From Promerops cafer (lineage: Eukaryota > Chordata > Aves > Passeriformes > Nectariniidae): DNA of 64,000 nt. The notes under the pieces are model-generated. The model worked only from the letters and a program-made list of their open reading frames with translations, did no database searches and had not been told where the DNA came from. Shown here in pieces: positions 49,601-62,977 of this stretch; the stretch's first letter is position 1, and each line of letters begins with the position of its first letter. The position numbers were made by a program, and so were the translations under genes. The stretch lies in contig VZSE01002202.1 in NCBI GenBank assembly GCA_013398275.1, positions 1 through 64,000 on the forward strand, read 5' to 3'.

Positions 49601-52600
49601 GGAAATAACTCCCAAATTATGCCTGTTCTTCCTATAATCAAAAATTGCAATTGGAATTAGTACTAGTCTTAACAGCTAGCAGTGTGTTCTGCAGCCTGCC
49701 ATCACTGAGTTCTGCAGATATTTCACAGAAATATTATTTGACTGATGAGTCATCCTCAGAACACAGCATTGTAATGAAATAATGCTTGGCATGTGATAGA
49801 TAAATCTAAGTTAAAACTGGTGGAAGTTGTTTCAGCTGGGGGAAGAATTACATTGAAACACATTTGGGGTTTCTTTTTCCCCCAAGTCTTTTACAGCAAG
49901 AAGCAAAAGAAATTAATATCACCAGGAAATAAACATCGGATTAGATGTTTCTCTTTAGTCCTACCAGTGGTCCTTTCTTCCCCTTAGAGCAAAAACCAAA
50001 GCATAGAGTTTTATCTTGTGCCACAGGTGAACACTTAATACTAAATGTATCACTTTTATTGTACCTTGTTTTTTTCCTTTGCTTACAGGTTGGGTTGTTT
50101 TCCTATCTTTTCCCAAAAACCTCCACCTTCAGTCTACCCTTTGCGCTTTCAATGTCACTGCAAAAGGTTACAGTGTTGTTTTTATGGGTTGCTTACCATA
50201 CAAATCAGTATGTGAATCCTGGTTCTGCATCATTGTTTCCTGAGAGACTTCAGCTGAGAAGTCCAGATGCAGGAGGAGGACCCGCGGAAAACTGGCATCA
50301 GTTCTCAGAGGTAAAAACTTTGTTTCTGAAACATTTGCAGCAGAACGTTTCTAACGCTCTGGTGAAAGAAACAGAAGCTTGTTGGGGCAGGCCCTGCAGG
50401 GGAAAGCTTGAGGTTGCTGTAAGTAACATGAGCCTTGGGCAGAATTTCTGTTGCTAAAATAACTGTATTATTTACAATCTACAGAGAGACAGTATCTGCT
50501 GCAATTTCCACACTTTACAGTCTATATTGCATGTTTTTATCAACAACTAGGTAGAAACACCATCCGAGTCATGTTTACTGAAATTTGTTTAGCACAGTGC
50601 TGTTCATAGATGTCAGACTGCAGTTGCCTGAAGAGTATGCCAGCTACACTATTCTGTTGATGGCTGAAGATTTCATCTCTTCCAGTCCACATGTTTTTGG
50701 CAAGAGGCCAGTGGAATCTAATCCTATAGAGGGAATTATCTAACAAAACCAAGGCCATGAAACTGGGTAGGTGAAAATGAACAACTGAGGTGTTCTGAGG
50801 AAGAGGTGTGGTACAATTTAAACAGATTGTGCCTTACTCTTTCGTAAACCCACGTGGTCTTACAACTTTTTTGAACTGTGTAGGTTCAATGGGATAAACT
50901 AGGACTTCTGAATATCTTTTATTTGTGAAATTTCCATAGTAAAGCGGCCCTGCAGTTGACTTTATCATTTAAACATGTGGTGTTTAGTATTTCAGTAACA
51001 GCAAGATTTCTAAAAGTTTTCTTGAGCTCACACATTGTGTTCTAGTCACCAAGACCCAGTCATTTTTTTAAGGAAGTTTTCTGTGGGGCAGAAGAGACTT
51101 TTCCAGCAACTATAAAGCAAATAGCATAAAGAACAGGAAGGTAAACTGGAATATCTACATAGGGCAATTCAGCTGCTTGTTTCTTTAGATGATCTTGAAG
51201 TTTTGCTGCCTGGTAATTATTATTCTGTGAGTGAACATGCTGTGTGTTGAACTTAAAGAGTCAAATAGGAATTCATGCCCTTTCCTGTCTTGAGCTGCAT
51301 AAAAGTAGGTGATTTTATTAAAAAAAAAAAAAACACAGTATTTTTCTTAGTGTGCAGGCTACTTAAGATCAAAAAAGGAATAAACGATTTGGTATTTTTT
51401 TGGCATCCGGTACTGAAATTGGCAATGAACAAACAGATAGCAATAATGACCATGTGAGTCCTGTTTATTCTTGGACTTGACTAAAAAAGACAATACAAGG
51501 AAGGGTGAAGCCACTTCAGGACATTAAACAAAAGTTCTCCCTTGCAGTCCTCCTGTCAAAAAAAAGCGTTGGCATTTTTGTAATCTTGTCATGTGATCAT
51601 TAGAGTGAAAGCTGTGGGTTAGTGAACTGCAGGGTGCCTGTACAAAATGCATTTTGTAGCTTTTCTTTGGCCTAAAGAAGCTGTGTATTGCATGTGTGTG
51701 TTGTGATGATAAAAATTCAAGCTGTAACTTAAGCTGGAAATAATGTGGCAGCTGGAGCCTAGACCTGGCTGTATGTGAAGCCAGCTTCTAGACTGGAAAT
51801 CTTCCAAATTATGTAACAGCGTGTTCTTTCTAGCTCTTTAATGCTTGCTTGGTTCTGCTGAAGACCAAAAAGACAGTGCATCCCACAGAAAAAAAATGAA
51901 GGACTATGGGAGTTGCCCAGCAGAAAAGTATGTTTATGTGACTCCCATGTACACCACAGAGAATATTGTTCTTTAGTAAGGAAAAGAACCAGGTTGGAAT
52001 TTCTTGGGAGATTGTAAAAATATTCTACTTTTTTTTTTTTTTTCTGTACAAGCCTTTATATAAAAATAAATCTTATAGGATGTCTGAAGCTTATGCTTTG
52101 AAATATTCTCCTCAGCAGTTCTAAAATGTGCAGTTCTACTGGGCTCAAGACATTCCTAGAAATTTGTGAATTCTGAATGGGGTGATCTCCTGTGGCAGCA
52201 GGACAATCTCCAGGCCCTCTCCAGTCCTAGAGCCTCAAAGCAGAGGAGAATGGAACTCCAGCGTAACGTAGAGAACAATTGCAGAGAGAAAATGAGCACA
52301 GGTAGTCAACTGAGACACTTCTGAAGAAATTTTTCAGGCACCAAACACACACTTAGATATAGCTCCACACACTCTGTATCCTCTTGAGAGAAATCATTGA
52401 CACATGAGTGCAACAAACAGAGGAGTGTAACAGATCCAGTGATACTGGTATCTGGAGTTGGGCTTTGGAGCGCAGTAGTTTTGGGCCAAGATCTAGGAAT
52501 GGTGCTCAGTGAAGTGTGGCCCTGCCTGAGGCTGCCTAGCAATGGCAGTGATGTGTCCAGTGCTTGTGGCAGCAACTGCTGGAGTAAGTGTCACTGGCAC

Positions 52601-52724
52601 AGGGGGGACCTTGAGCTGGACACAGAGCGCAGTGGGAAGGATGGAGCTTCCCAAGGCTGGGATGGTACGGAGGACATGCTATGTTTGAGGCACTGAGCCA
52701 GGAGCAGAGCAGGCTATGGAGTTC
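46664..52724. other. Intergenic, no gene recognised
   Basis: Unique AT-rich sequence with short A or T runs (51319-51332, 52027-52042). The 170-codon frame at 49945-50457 has no recognisable domain. Nothing else identified. Confidence 0.55.
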
Positions 52725-52799
52725 TGGGAAACTATATGAAGAGAGGCTGAGAGCACTTGGTCTGTTCAGCTGGAGGAGAGGAGACTGAGGGGAGACCTC
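52725..52799 (+). mobile_element. CR1 LINE fragment interrupted by an LTR
   Basis: ATATGAAGAGAGGCTGAGAG, TCTGTTCAGCTGGAGGAGAG and CTGAGGGGAGACCTCG are CR1 3'-region blocks. The match stops abruptly where the LTR at 52806 begins. I could not find its continuation beyond the LTRs. Confidence 0.75.
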
Positions 52800-52805
52800 G
52801 TTATA

Positions 52806-53305
52806 TGTTTACGTTTTTCTTAAAATCTGTAGCAACTTAAGGCCAAACTAATCCATAAAACCGAGGTGAAGGGGTATGGAGGGGCTTAGCAGCTGGTCTG
52901 CAGGCCAAATATCTGAGTTAGCAGAAGAAGAAATTGACAAGATATGGGTGTATCCATAGCAAGGAAGGAGGACAAAGACATTAGCATTAGAAACAGCAAA
53001 ATATATACATAAGAGATATTTGCAGTAAGGGATACGTGCTTCAGTGAGCAGCATATGTGCCTTAATAATCTGTTGTAAACTTTTGCTAATTAATTATTGA
53101 CATTAATTGCTTGCACCAATAGAATACAATGAGCTATTACTTTGTCCAATGAATATAGTGAGCTGTTTTGATGTAATTAATGACTTAAGATCACGCTTTG
53201 TTAGGGGTATAAAACTTAAGAACACCTTGTAATGGGAGGAAGCCGTTAAAGCAGCCATTGTTATCTGGCACAAGTGTATCTATTTTTATGTCATGCGACT
53301 CAACA
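52806..53305 (+). mobile_element. Probable LTR, about 500 bp
   Basis: It starts TGTTTACG and ends GACTCAACA, with TGTT/AACA inverted ends. The flanks are GTTATA (52800-52805) and GTGACA (53306-53311), a 4-of-6 match. It carries a CCAAT motif near 53117 and a TATA-like GGTATAAAAC near 53207. It interrupts CR1 sequence on its left. Identity as an LTR is likely; the family is unknown to me. Confidence 0.55.
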
Positions 53306-53317
53306 GTGACAAAGGGG

Positions 53318-53787
53318 TGTAGCAGGTTGACCTTGACTGTGTGCCAGAAGCCCACCAAGTCACTCTATCACTCCCTTTCCCAATGGGACAGGGGACAGAG
53401 TAAGATGAAGGACAGCCAGCACGGTGAGGTAAGGCAGTTTTATTAGAGAAAGAAAGCAATAAGCAAGAATCTGTACGTGCATAAACTAAGGAAAAAAAGG
53501 TCAATCTCTACTTCCCATTTGCAGTGACGTTTGGACCCTTCCCGGGAAGCAAGGAACCCAGCATGTGTAATGGTTTCTCCAGAGGGCAAACGAGGAATCA
53601 CAAATGCCCTCCCTTCCTCCTCTCTCCCATAGCTTATATATCTGAGCTGATGTCATATGGTATGGAATATCCCTTTGGCTAATTTGGGTCAGCACTGCTT
53701 GGCAGTACCCAAAACACCTGTCCAGCTACTAATGAAAAGCATAGCACTATGAGGGCTGTGAACTTTACCTCAGTCAGACCCAGCACA
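53318..53787 (+). mobile_element. ERVL-like solo LTR, 470 bp
   Basis: It starts TGTAGCAGGTTGACCTTGAC and ends GACCCAGCACA, and is flanked by AGGGG on both sides (53313-53317 and 53788-53792), a perfect 5-bp target duplication. Blocks such as AGAAGCCCACCAAG, ATCACTCCC and ATCCCTTTGGCTAATTTGGG are ones I associate with a widespread bird LTR family. It lies only 12 bases right of the preceding LTR. Confidence 0.9.
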
Positions 53788-53792
53788 AGGGG

Positions 53793-55882
53793 TTATACAA
53801 ATCTGAACTGTCAGCACTACATGATCATTTCTTCTGCAGTTCATCAGAACAACTCTGCAGCAGGGCACAGGTGTTTTGTTAGACATTCTTGGAGCAGTGT
53901 GATATATTCCAGGCCAAACCAAATAAAACCTTCAGTCTCCTCTCATACCGTGAAAGCTCTTAAAATACCAAGCTGGACCGAAAGCTTTCTTGCTGTGGAG
54001 TCAGTTTTGTTTAAAAATGGCACAAGGGGTTTGTTTTGTGTTTCAGGGTGGTGGTGGTGGTTGTGGTTTTTATGCAGTGATCAGATCAGAGAAAAGATAA
54101 CTTCTGGATGTCACTAAATCCTTTAAAAACCAACCAACCGAAAACACATCCAAAGCAGAAGACCTTTTCATCTATCTAAGAAAAATAATTAATTACTAAC
54201 GTACTCTTAAGTATTTTAAGGTGAATTGTTTGTTTGCTTAAGCTGGAACTGCAGTATCTGATAAAAGGTGTCATATGGAAAATTGTTTCCAGCAGTCTCA
54301 AGTTGTTTCAGCTAAATTACATATTTGGATGTAAATTTGACAAAAGAGCATTAACAGAGGCTTTTGTGCATTTACTCTAACCACTGTCTGAAGGACAGCT
54401 GGCCAAATCTCATCTTTAAAATGATTTGGATAATGTTGATTGGGAAATGGAAGAGTTAAAACCAATTGATTTCACCAGCACTGTCCTTCAATGGTCTCTG
54501 TCCTACCTTACGTTAAACCAAAAAGCAGAATCATACAAATTTTTATAATTTCTGGTTGAACAATAAACTAAAGCTACAGAAGTAATTAATTCTTTCTAAC
54601 CATCAATTTGAATTAAAAAGGACAATTACTTTCATGTTCCATTTTCTCTGATCTCTGTTTTGAGTTTACAGTCACTTCTGAGGTTCTACCCTTCTAATCC
54701 TCAGTAGTGGTTTCATTAACTCTCTTTACGCTGGCATAATGCTCTTGAATGCTTCAGTGTCAATTCCTCTGAAACAGTAAAGATCCAAGCCTTCAGAAAA
54801 GAAGGAATTTGGAAGAAATAATCACCCCTGTCTTACAGGAATGGGAGGAAAAGGAGTATTGCAGATTTTTAGGCTTCTTTTAAGGAATTTCTGTCTAGCA
54901 AAGCAATTGCCTAATGAGCAATTGAAGGAAGTCACTTTCCAGCTATTTATGGATTTTTTTTTTTTACAGACATCAGAGAACATGGATAACGATGACAGTT
55001 GATGCTGGATTTAATTGGTACTTGGGCTGCAAAACCTTCTAGGAGTTGGTTCTCCATTATGCTTAAGGAGAAACTCCATTCATGCATTAAAAACTGATTA
55101 AGACAGAAAGGACAAAGAATAGGAAGAAATCATCAGTTTCCAAAGAGAAGGCAGTCATGAGCAGGGGAGGTTGGCATCTGCATTGTTCAGCATACATAGA
55201 TGTGATGAGACAAGCATGTAAATAGTGAGGGTACCATAGCCTTAGTAACTTCTAAAGCCAGCTGCAAAAGGTTGGAGAAGCCATGACCCTGAATGACAAG
55301 TTGATGAAACAGCAAAATTACAAAAATTAATTGAAGTATAGAGTTCCTGTCATGTGAGATGGGGGTGCATATAGGAGCCAAGAGCCATTGGCCAAGAGCC
55401 ATCTAAGAAGGGGGTCTGTGATAGGCCTGCACAATATGTTCATGTTTCTTTGGAATACGAGGAAGTACCGGTTCAGAACTTTGTGAATTTGTGATTGCTT
55501 GCACAGCTAGTGTAAGCAATCACTTGCAACCACTGACACAGACAGCTTTTAAGCCATTACATTTGTTGAAGCTTTTCCAGGGAAGGCCTGGCAAGAGGAC
55601 TATTCTTGACCCTCAACATTCAGAGCTAGACAGTATTTGGAAATAGGATATTTGGCTGCCTTAGTTCTTGTTTGATGTAGTACAATGATTTGTATTACTA
55701 TAGTTAAAGATAGATTAAAAAAACGGCAATGAGGAATTGTTTGAGAAAGCCAAGATTTCTAGATGTCAAAAATTATTTTGCATTTACTCTTTTTTTTTTT
55801 TTTTTCATCTGAATATAAAAAGATTCAGAGATTGAGTGGGCTGCAATCTCTGGAAATCTGTTTCCAATGTTTCTAAGGTTTA
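53793..55882. other. Intergenic, no gene recognised
   Basis: Unique AT-rich sequence with a GGT-rich patch near 54048-54068 and a T run near 55791-55805. Nothing recognised. Confidence 0.6.
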
Positions 55883-55888
55883 ACACCC

Positions 55889-57417
55889 TGTGGTGGTTTT
55901 GCATGGGAGGCACTTATGGAACTGATGCAAAGAGAAGCTGCTAGCAGTTTCCTCCGTTTCTGACAAAAAATCAATCAGTAATTATCTTTGAGAATTGACA
56001 ATCTATCAAACCACTGAGAAAGCTGATACGCCTCTGTGAACACCCATGTAAAAAACCGAAAAATCCCGGGAAATGTCTTTTTCTTTTCTGGCCAGCAAAG
56101 GGGTAACAGGGGCCAGGCCAGGCGGGTCCTGCCGCGGGGCCGGGCCCTCTTCCCGGGGTGCCTGTCGAACCCCCCCACCCCCCATCAGCTGTCAGGGAGC
56201 AGGGGAGGCCGCGGGGCCGGGACCAAGGCCAGGCCGGGCTGTGGCTGAAGCTGCTAACATCTTGCTTCTACTAAGCCCTGCCCCCGTTGCCAGGCCAGCT
56301 TGGCCAAGATTCTACCACTGCTGAGATTTGCCCGCAACCGCTGGGCTGGGGGAAGAAGAAGCTATCAGCCCCAGCATGCTGGCTGCTGAGTTCTGGCCTG
56401 GCTACTGAGATCCTGGCGCTCCTGCCCTGCCCCAGCCCAGCCCAGCACAGCTGCAGTTCAGCAAGCTACCCAGATGGGCTGGGGTCACATGACTATCTGC
56501 AGGCCTTGGGCGAGATACTGACTTCAGTGTTTCGATCCTCCCCCGAGTGAGAGATAAAGTGCTGGCACATAAAGGAGCAATATGAAGACACCGAGGTCAA
56601 TGAAGAGGAAGTCAAGTCCCAGATGGGAGGGATGAGGAGATGCCTTGATCTTGGGGCTGGAATCCTCTTGTAAAGCTATCGAGAAGAATTTAATTGATCC
56701 ATCAGAGCTTTTTTTCTGTACAACACCTTGAAGAATCATGGGGGGATGAATTGTTCAAACCTGTGTTGAAGCAGGCAAATGTTGAAGTTGCTGTGAATTT
56801 AGTAAGTTTGAACAGAGAGAGAGAAGAGTGATGAAGATCCTGTGAATGTGAAGACCCTGAGAGAAGAAGAAGACCTCCGTTCCCAGAGATGAGGATGATC
56901 TCAGAGATAGATAAGGAGAACTTTTGTTTTTGAACAGAACTTCTGTTTTTTTCATCCTTAAAATAGTACCCCATAACTTGACATGGCCCATAAACACAGC
57001 TGTGGGAAAAGCTGTGGAAAATGGGACGGACTTCACAAATGCAGATTTTTCCAGGCAGCTGCTATTCGTGAAAATTAAAAGCCATGAGAGAACTGTTTTC
57101 TTGGGGAGAAGTCTCCATAAGTTTACTAGAGGGACTCCTCTCCCTAAGTGAACTGAAGAAAGACTATTCTAGAAGTGATAAACTGACTGAATTGTTTCTG
57201 TGTGTTGTCAGAAAAGGTTGTAGGGGGAGGAGAAGTGTTCTGAAGGTTTTGTTCTGATTCTTATTACTCTTTATTTTAGTTACTGTTGTTAAACTTTTCT
57301 TTATACCCTTTTATAGCTTTGAGCCTGCTTTGCCTTCCTCCTAATCCTATCTCACAGCAGGAACTGAGTACATTCTAGTGAGTGCACTGGTGTTTAGCCA
57401 GCACTGAACCCACCATA
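55889..57417 (+). mobile_element. Long ERVL-like solo LTR with a GC-rich block
   Basis: It starts TGTGGTGGTTTTGCATGG and ends around AACCCACCATA. CACCC stands on both sides (55884-55888 and 57418-57422), a perfect 5-bp target duplication; a sixth base, A, also matches. Inverted ends are visible as TGGTGG and CCACC. The block at about 56090-56470 is strongly GC-rich and CpG-containing, in contrast to the AT-rich surroundings. At about 1.53 kb it is long for an LTR. No retroviral genes lie nearby. Confidence 0.88.
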
Positions 57418-57422
57418 CACCC

Positions 57423-58189
57423 CAAAATGAAGAGACTTGAAGTTGCTTAGGGACAAGGTTGTCATTGGAGGTGTAGGGTGTAGACATATGACAGCTTTGA
57501 GGAGTACGGAACATAATGCTTCTCTGAGAAACTGTAGACATGCCACTTGCAAAGGAGCATATGTTGCATCTTTTACTTCTGCTAGTGAATTGCTGGTCAC
57601 ACATGGGGCACTTGAGAGGGATTAACTGAGAGTTTTGTGGCAAGAAATGGTGCAGTGTAATGCTGCCAGAAAAAAATAAATCACACCAGCACATAAAAGT
57701 AACTAATACAGCAGCATAGCAGAGATCAATTACAGTATGAAGTGATTTTTATGGTTTTGATAGAAAAACATTTTGGAAAGACAAATGGACAAGATAAGCT
57801 TGGCAAACACTGAGAATGGAAAATGCCACCTGGAAACAGAAAATACAGACATAAATTTTATAGCAGCTGTATTAGGGAGATGGAAAATGCCTTCTAAGCC
57901 ATGAATCTGGTGGTGGAGAAGACAACACACACCCATGTGCCCCTAGGTCTTGCAGGTTGCTTTTTAATCTAAGCATCCTGTAGATGTTTCGGTGCTCTTT
58001 CTGGCTCTGTTCTGTTCCTTTGCATGAGGTGTTTTCTCATTGCTTAATGTGCAGTGAGAGCTCAGTCCAGAAGACAGGATACAGTCCAGTTTGCCCCTTG
58101 AAACAGTGTCAGCACTCTCTTGTTTCTTTATCTTCTGTTATGTTAAATTTCTTCCTTTCAGTGCTCAGTGAATGGTTTTGAAATGATGG
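57423..58189. other. Intergenic, no gene recognised
   Basis: Unique sequence between an LTR and a CR1 copy. Nothing recognised. Confidence 0.6.
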
Positions 58190-59258
58190 AGCCCATAGCT
58201 ATGACAGGTGCACTCTTGGCTGGGTTAAGAACTGTCTGGACAGCCAGATCCAGAGAGTGCTGATGCGTGGTGCCATATCCAGCTAGGGACAGTCACCAGT
58301 GGGGTTCCACAGGGCTCAGTGTTGGGGCTGGTCCTGTTTAGTATCTTTATTGATGATCCAGTCATGAATATTGAGGGCTCCCTCAGTAAATTTGTGGATG
58401 GCACTAAGCTGGGCAGGAGTGTTGATCTGCTGGGAGGGAGGAGGGCCCTGCAGAAGGATCTGAACAGGCTGGAGAGATGGGCTGAGGCCAGTGGTGTGAG
58501 ATTAAACAAGTACAAGCACCAGGTCCTGTCCTTGGTCACAACAACCCCATGCATTGCCACAGGCTGGGGGAGGAGGGCTGGGAAGGGCCTGGTGGAAAAA
58601 GGACCTGGGGATGCTGGTCAAGAGCTGCTGAAAATGAGCCAGGGTGTGCCCAGGTGGAGAGTGACACCCTGGCCTGTATGAGCAATAGTGTGGCCAGCAG
58701 GACCAGGGCAGTGACTGTCCCCCTGTACTGGGCACTGGTGAGGCCATGCCTTGAGTGCTGTGTCCAGTTCTGGGCCCCTCAGTTCAGTTCTGGGCCCTTC
58801 AGTTCAGTTCAGGAAGGACATTAAAGGGTTGGAGCAAGTCCAGAGAAGGGCAATGGAGCTGAGATGGTCTGGTGGGTAAAAGTCCTATGAGGAGCAGCTG
58901 AGGGAGCTGGGGGTGTTCAGCCTGGAGAAAAGGAGGCTCATGGTGACCTTATCACTCTCTAGAACTGCCTAACAGGAGGGTGGAGCCAGATGGGTATTGG
59001 CCTCTCCTCACAGGCAACAACTGCAAGCTGCATCAGGGGAGGTTCAGGTTGGACATGAGGAGGAATTTCTTCACAGAAATGGTGATTAGACTGTGGAAGG
59101 GGCTGCCCAGGGACGTTATGGAATCCCTATCCCTGCAGGTGTTCAAGAACGAACTTGTCATGGCACTTGGTGCTATGGCCTAGTTGGCATGGTGCTGTTC
59201 AAAGGCTGGAATGGATGATCTCGGAGGTCTTTTCCAACCCCAGTGCTTCTGTGATTCA
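58190..59258 (+). mobile_element. CR1 LINE with the end of its reverse transcriptase, longest copy here
   Basis: Translation shows the end of a CR1 reverse transcriptase: GVPQGSVLG, then LFSIFIDD, then SKFVDGTKLG, then DLNRLERWAEASGVRLNKYK. The catalytic-site block reads FVDG (58391-58402) where CR1 enzymes have F/Y-A-D-D, so the second Asp is Gly. The 3' region runs through GAGGAGCAGCTGAGGGAGCT to TTCTGTGATTCATGG. A 22-bp duplication (TTCTGGGCCCCTCAGTTCAG style) lies near 58769-58811. It is 5'-truncated and not active. Confidence 0.93.
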
Positions 59259-62200
59259 TGGATGATAGTTATGTGAATGCCATTGGATGATGTCTGTGTG
59301 CTCGACACTAGTTCACTCTCCTCCTCGGGAGGCTGCAGTGGCCATGTGGAGCTAAGTTTCACTGTAGTTAGTGCTTTGCTGAGCAGTCTTTGCAAAGCAG
59401 GGAAAAATGAGGAGTCCCGTGTGACCTAAATGAACTGTAAAAAATGTTACGAAGGGTGACGTGTAACAGAACTAGTGTAAACTTAAATGTGGTGATTTTT
59501 AAATGACGAATGGTAAAGATGACAGGGAATAATAGTAAAGGGACAGAGCAGAATATGGACCCAAAGAAGGCAAGAGAGAGACAAAGAGAAAATGCCAGAG
59601 GAATAAGGATGATGAGAATGTGTCCCAACATAACAAGGAAAAGTAGTTTGGTTTTGTTTTTCTCTTGTCTTCTTCCATCCTACTTTTCATTCATTCCACT
59701 TTTTTTCCAAATTTCTTCCTTTATTTTTGTTTGGCATTCAGTTCCTATTCATTATCTTACAACATCCACTTACCAAATCCTTTACTCCAAAAACCAGCTC
59801 CAGAAAATCCAAAGGCATCTTTGCAATTCCTGCATATGTCTTTTTATGGTTTAATAGAAGTAGTGATGACTAGGGACAATAGATACCAAAGATCATCAGA
59901 TGACTTCCCTTGGGACTGAACACCTGACCTTTATCTTCAAAATAGAGAAAGCTGCCTCTTTTGAGGATCTAAAACCCCAATTGTATATTTTGAATTGTTG
60001 GGAAGATCTCATCTGCAGAAGGGGTAATCTCTGCTTGAGATGTACAGGCCTTGATTTGTGTCTGCAGGCTCAGACATCAGAGCTTCCAAAAAAATTACCT
60101 TCTCAGAGTAATTCAGACTCTCCTAAATTTATTTAGTAATCTCTCTCCACAATGTAAAATGCTGTGTTGCTTAGTGAGTGCCTTTGGAATTTTTTTTATC
60201 ACCTTTTCAAACAGAAGATGTGATAATCACGGGTGAGAGGGAAGAAATAATAGAAGAAAATCTCCTCAGACTAGATAATAATGAAGATTATATCTCCACA
60301 AATTAATAGGCTTTCAGCTAAGAATGTGAATAGAATATGGTAAAAATAAAGTTTAAAAGTTAAGCTTTTCCACTGATTTCTAATGAGGTGTAAGAAACTT
60401 GTTCTTATAAAATGGGATAAGTATTTTTGGTTCTGATGTTTCAAGCACCAACTTACATGTAAAAATGTTTTAACCTGCATCAAAATGCTGCAATAAAAAT
60501 ACAGTTCTTAAACATTTCGCTTCCATGAACTGTAATGATAAGTAAGAAATACTAACTGAATTACTTATAGGTCACTTTACAGCTGCCACTTGTCTTGCAT
60601 TATTTACTAGATTGTGAGGTTAATATTTCCTTAGCACCATTTGAAATGGTGCCCTATTAAAGCAGTGTAGTTGGGGGAAATCCGCATTAAAGCCTGTAAT
60701 ACATACCTGTTTTAAGAAATGTGAAATAATTATGTGAAATAATTTGCATAGCATGACATAGCACAGCAGTATCAGGACAAAGATGAAATCAAGACACATA
60801 TTTTCATAACCCACACAGTAGATTGTACTGCTTCAAGCTTAAACACCTGAAGCAGAAAACACCACTTTGATTTAAGAGAAAATATTTCATAGACCTTGTG
60901 TTCCCCTATAATTTAAGTGTTCAAAAAAGAAACATTTCAGGGTTTTACCACCTAATTTTCTCCATGACTATAATGTGAGGCTGGCAGAATTTATATTCTC
61001 CTATTGTTCCTTTTCCTGGTTTTGTTCCCATTAAATTATTAAAGTGGACTGCTTATGTATTTTTGTAATACGTTGCATGAAGGGGTTTCATCTGGATTGT
61101 AATACTAAACAATAAATCAAAATGACAAAACCAACCAATTTTGAATGGCATACACTTGGATACCTCCAACTTTGTATAAACCCATAAAAGAAGACTTTTA
61201 AAGAGACCTGTCTAGAATATTATTACCAGAGGCATGAAAGCAAGTGCTTTTTTTTGTGTATCAAGGCATCTGGAGGTTTTGCTATGAAGTCAGTTTTAAG
61301 AGTAGCTTCAGTAAAATCAAGGCTCAAGTTAGGAGTGCAGCTTTGGCAGTAGGAGAATGTGGTTACAAATGAAAATATATTTTAAACATGATCAGACAGC
61401 TGATGGGAACAAAAGGCTAAAGAACTATTAATAGTTACTGTAGGTTAATTAATTATCTACTGTTATAAGCAACCTATTAAGGCTGTGAGACACATTATCC
61501 ATCTTTTTCCAAATGCTTGTGTCACTTATGGATGTATTTACAGTCATTAATAACAAGTACCGTTTGTATTTGTTTATAAAAGCAGTTAGTGCTTAGTATT
61601 TTATATATTTCCATGGAAATTATGACTTATTAATGCTTGTTATTCATCCCTTACCTGGACTGATTTCAGATAAGTTGTGCTTTAAATTGAGAAGTCCCAG
61701 GCTAAGTCCTGGATTCTGCCTAAATTGCTGAGGAATTCATATTTTGTGACTGCAGGCAGGGTTTGCAAAGATTAAAGGAAATCTAGGTAACTGTTATTAA
61801 AGGGTTTAGCCATAGCACTTCCTACTCTCAGTTGCTACCAGTAGCAAAGCTGTAACACTGAAGTGTTACACAAAGATAGGAAACAGGAACATAAATGATG
61901 GTGTAGACAAACATTCATTGCAGACCAAGTGGATTAACTGACTTACAGTGTGGAAGTGTTCTAATATATTTTGTCTTTTACAAAGCTTGAACTTCTTCAT
62001 TGACTGCTTTGTCCAGCAAACTTCCCTGTATTATTGAAAATATTTTTTCTTAAAATGTAAATATTGTTTTCTGATTCAAATACCTTCTGTTATATATTCT
62101 AATTTCCAAGGGAGTTTTCTTGGGCTCGCCTCTTCTAGTGTTACCACAAGGGAAGTACTTTTAAACTGGCCAAAATTTCAGTTAGTTTTCAGAGAGGCTC

Positions 62201-62977
62201 AGAAGACTGAGGGGGCAGTTTGTTTTTTCAGCTTTATTGGCAGAGTTGACTGCAGCTTCTGTTGGTGCTGGTCTGAATGTGTCTGAGTACTTCTCATTTT
62301 TACTGTTTCTATGGAGTGCCAACTGATGGAAAAGAAGAAGTCATTCTGCCTTTTGTCAGGACAGTTGCCTGCCTTCTCTCTTGAATACTGGGTCTTGCAT
62401 GCAATTTATTTAAAAATAACAACCCCGAGACCTAAGACAAATCATCTGCTTTTACTTCTCTTAAGATGTTGCAATGTACATTGGAGCTGTTGAAGGGTTT
62501 GAATAAACTCACATGTTTATGCTTGAGAGTCGTAAGTTCTGGTACCTTGCTGGGCTTTCTGCATACTGGCAAACCCTGGTGGCATGATCAGTTCTGGAGC
62601 GTGACTACAGAGTGCAGTCAATCCACAACATTTGATATACTTGCTTTCATTGGATAAGTATTTAAAATAATTTTAGAATGTTAATTAACACGTGCCTCAT
62701 TGTTTCTAATACTGGATATGCTGGTTACATTTCTGTCTTGAGACTATCAAAAGAAAATGATGTCATGTAGTAATAAAGTCCCTATTTAATAGGAATAAAA
62801 GATTCATCATGTGCCTTTTCTCAAATCCGTGAGATTTCATATTGAGGGAATTTGCCTTTTTAATGTGTTTTCAAAAAAAATGTGAAGCGTGAGGTGAAGA
62901 GAGGAAAGCAGCATGGGTATGCTGAACTAAATTGTGAGTTCCTGCCCCTGATACTGAAGCTAATTCTGGGTGCTCTC
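59259..62977. other. Upstream flank of GALNT18, no gene recognised
   Basis: AT-rich unique sequence. The part at about 61430-61650 is rich in TTAAT and TAAT motifs with little sign of repeat decay and could be a conserved element, but that is a guess from texture. No LTR or CR1 recognised here. Confidence 0.5.

Noticed and set aside
49945..50457. 170-codon open frame
   Set aside because: No family motif, composition like the surrounding intergenic DNA, no promoter or exon structure visible.
58319..58681. 120-codon frame with reverse transcriptase motifs as a cellular gene
   Set aside because: It is the decayed end of a CR1 reverse transcriptase, not a host gene.
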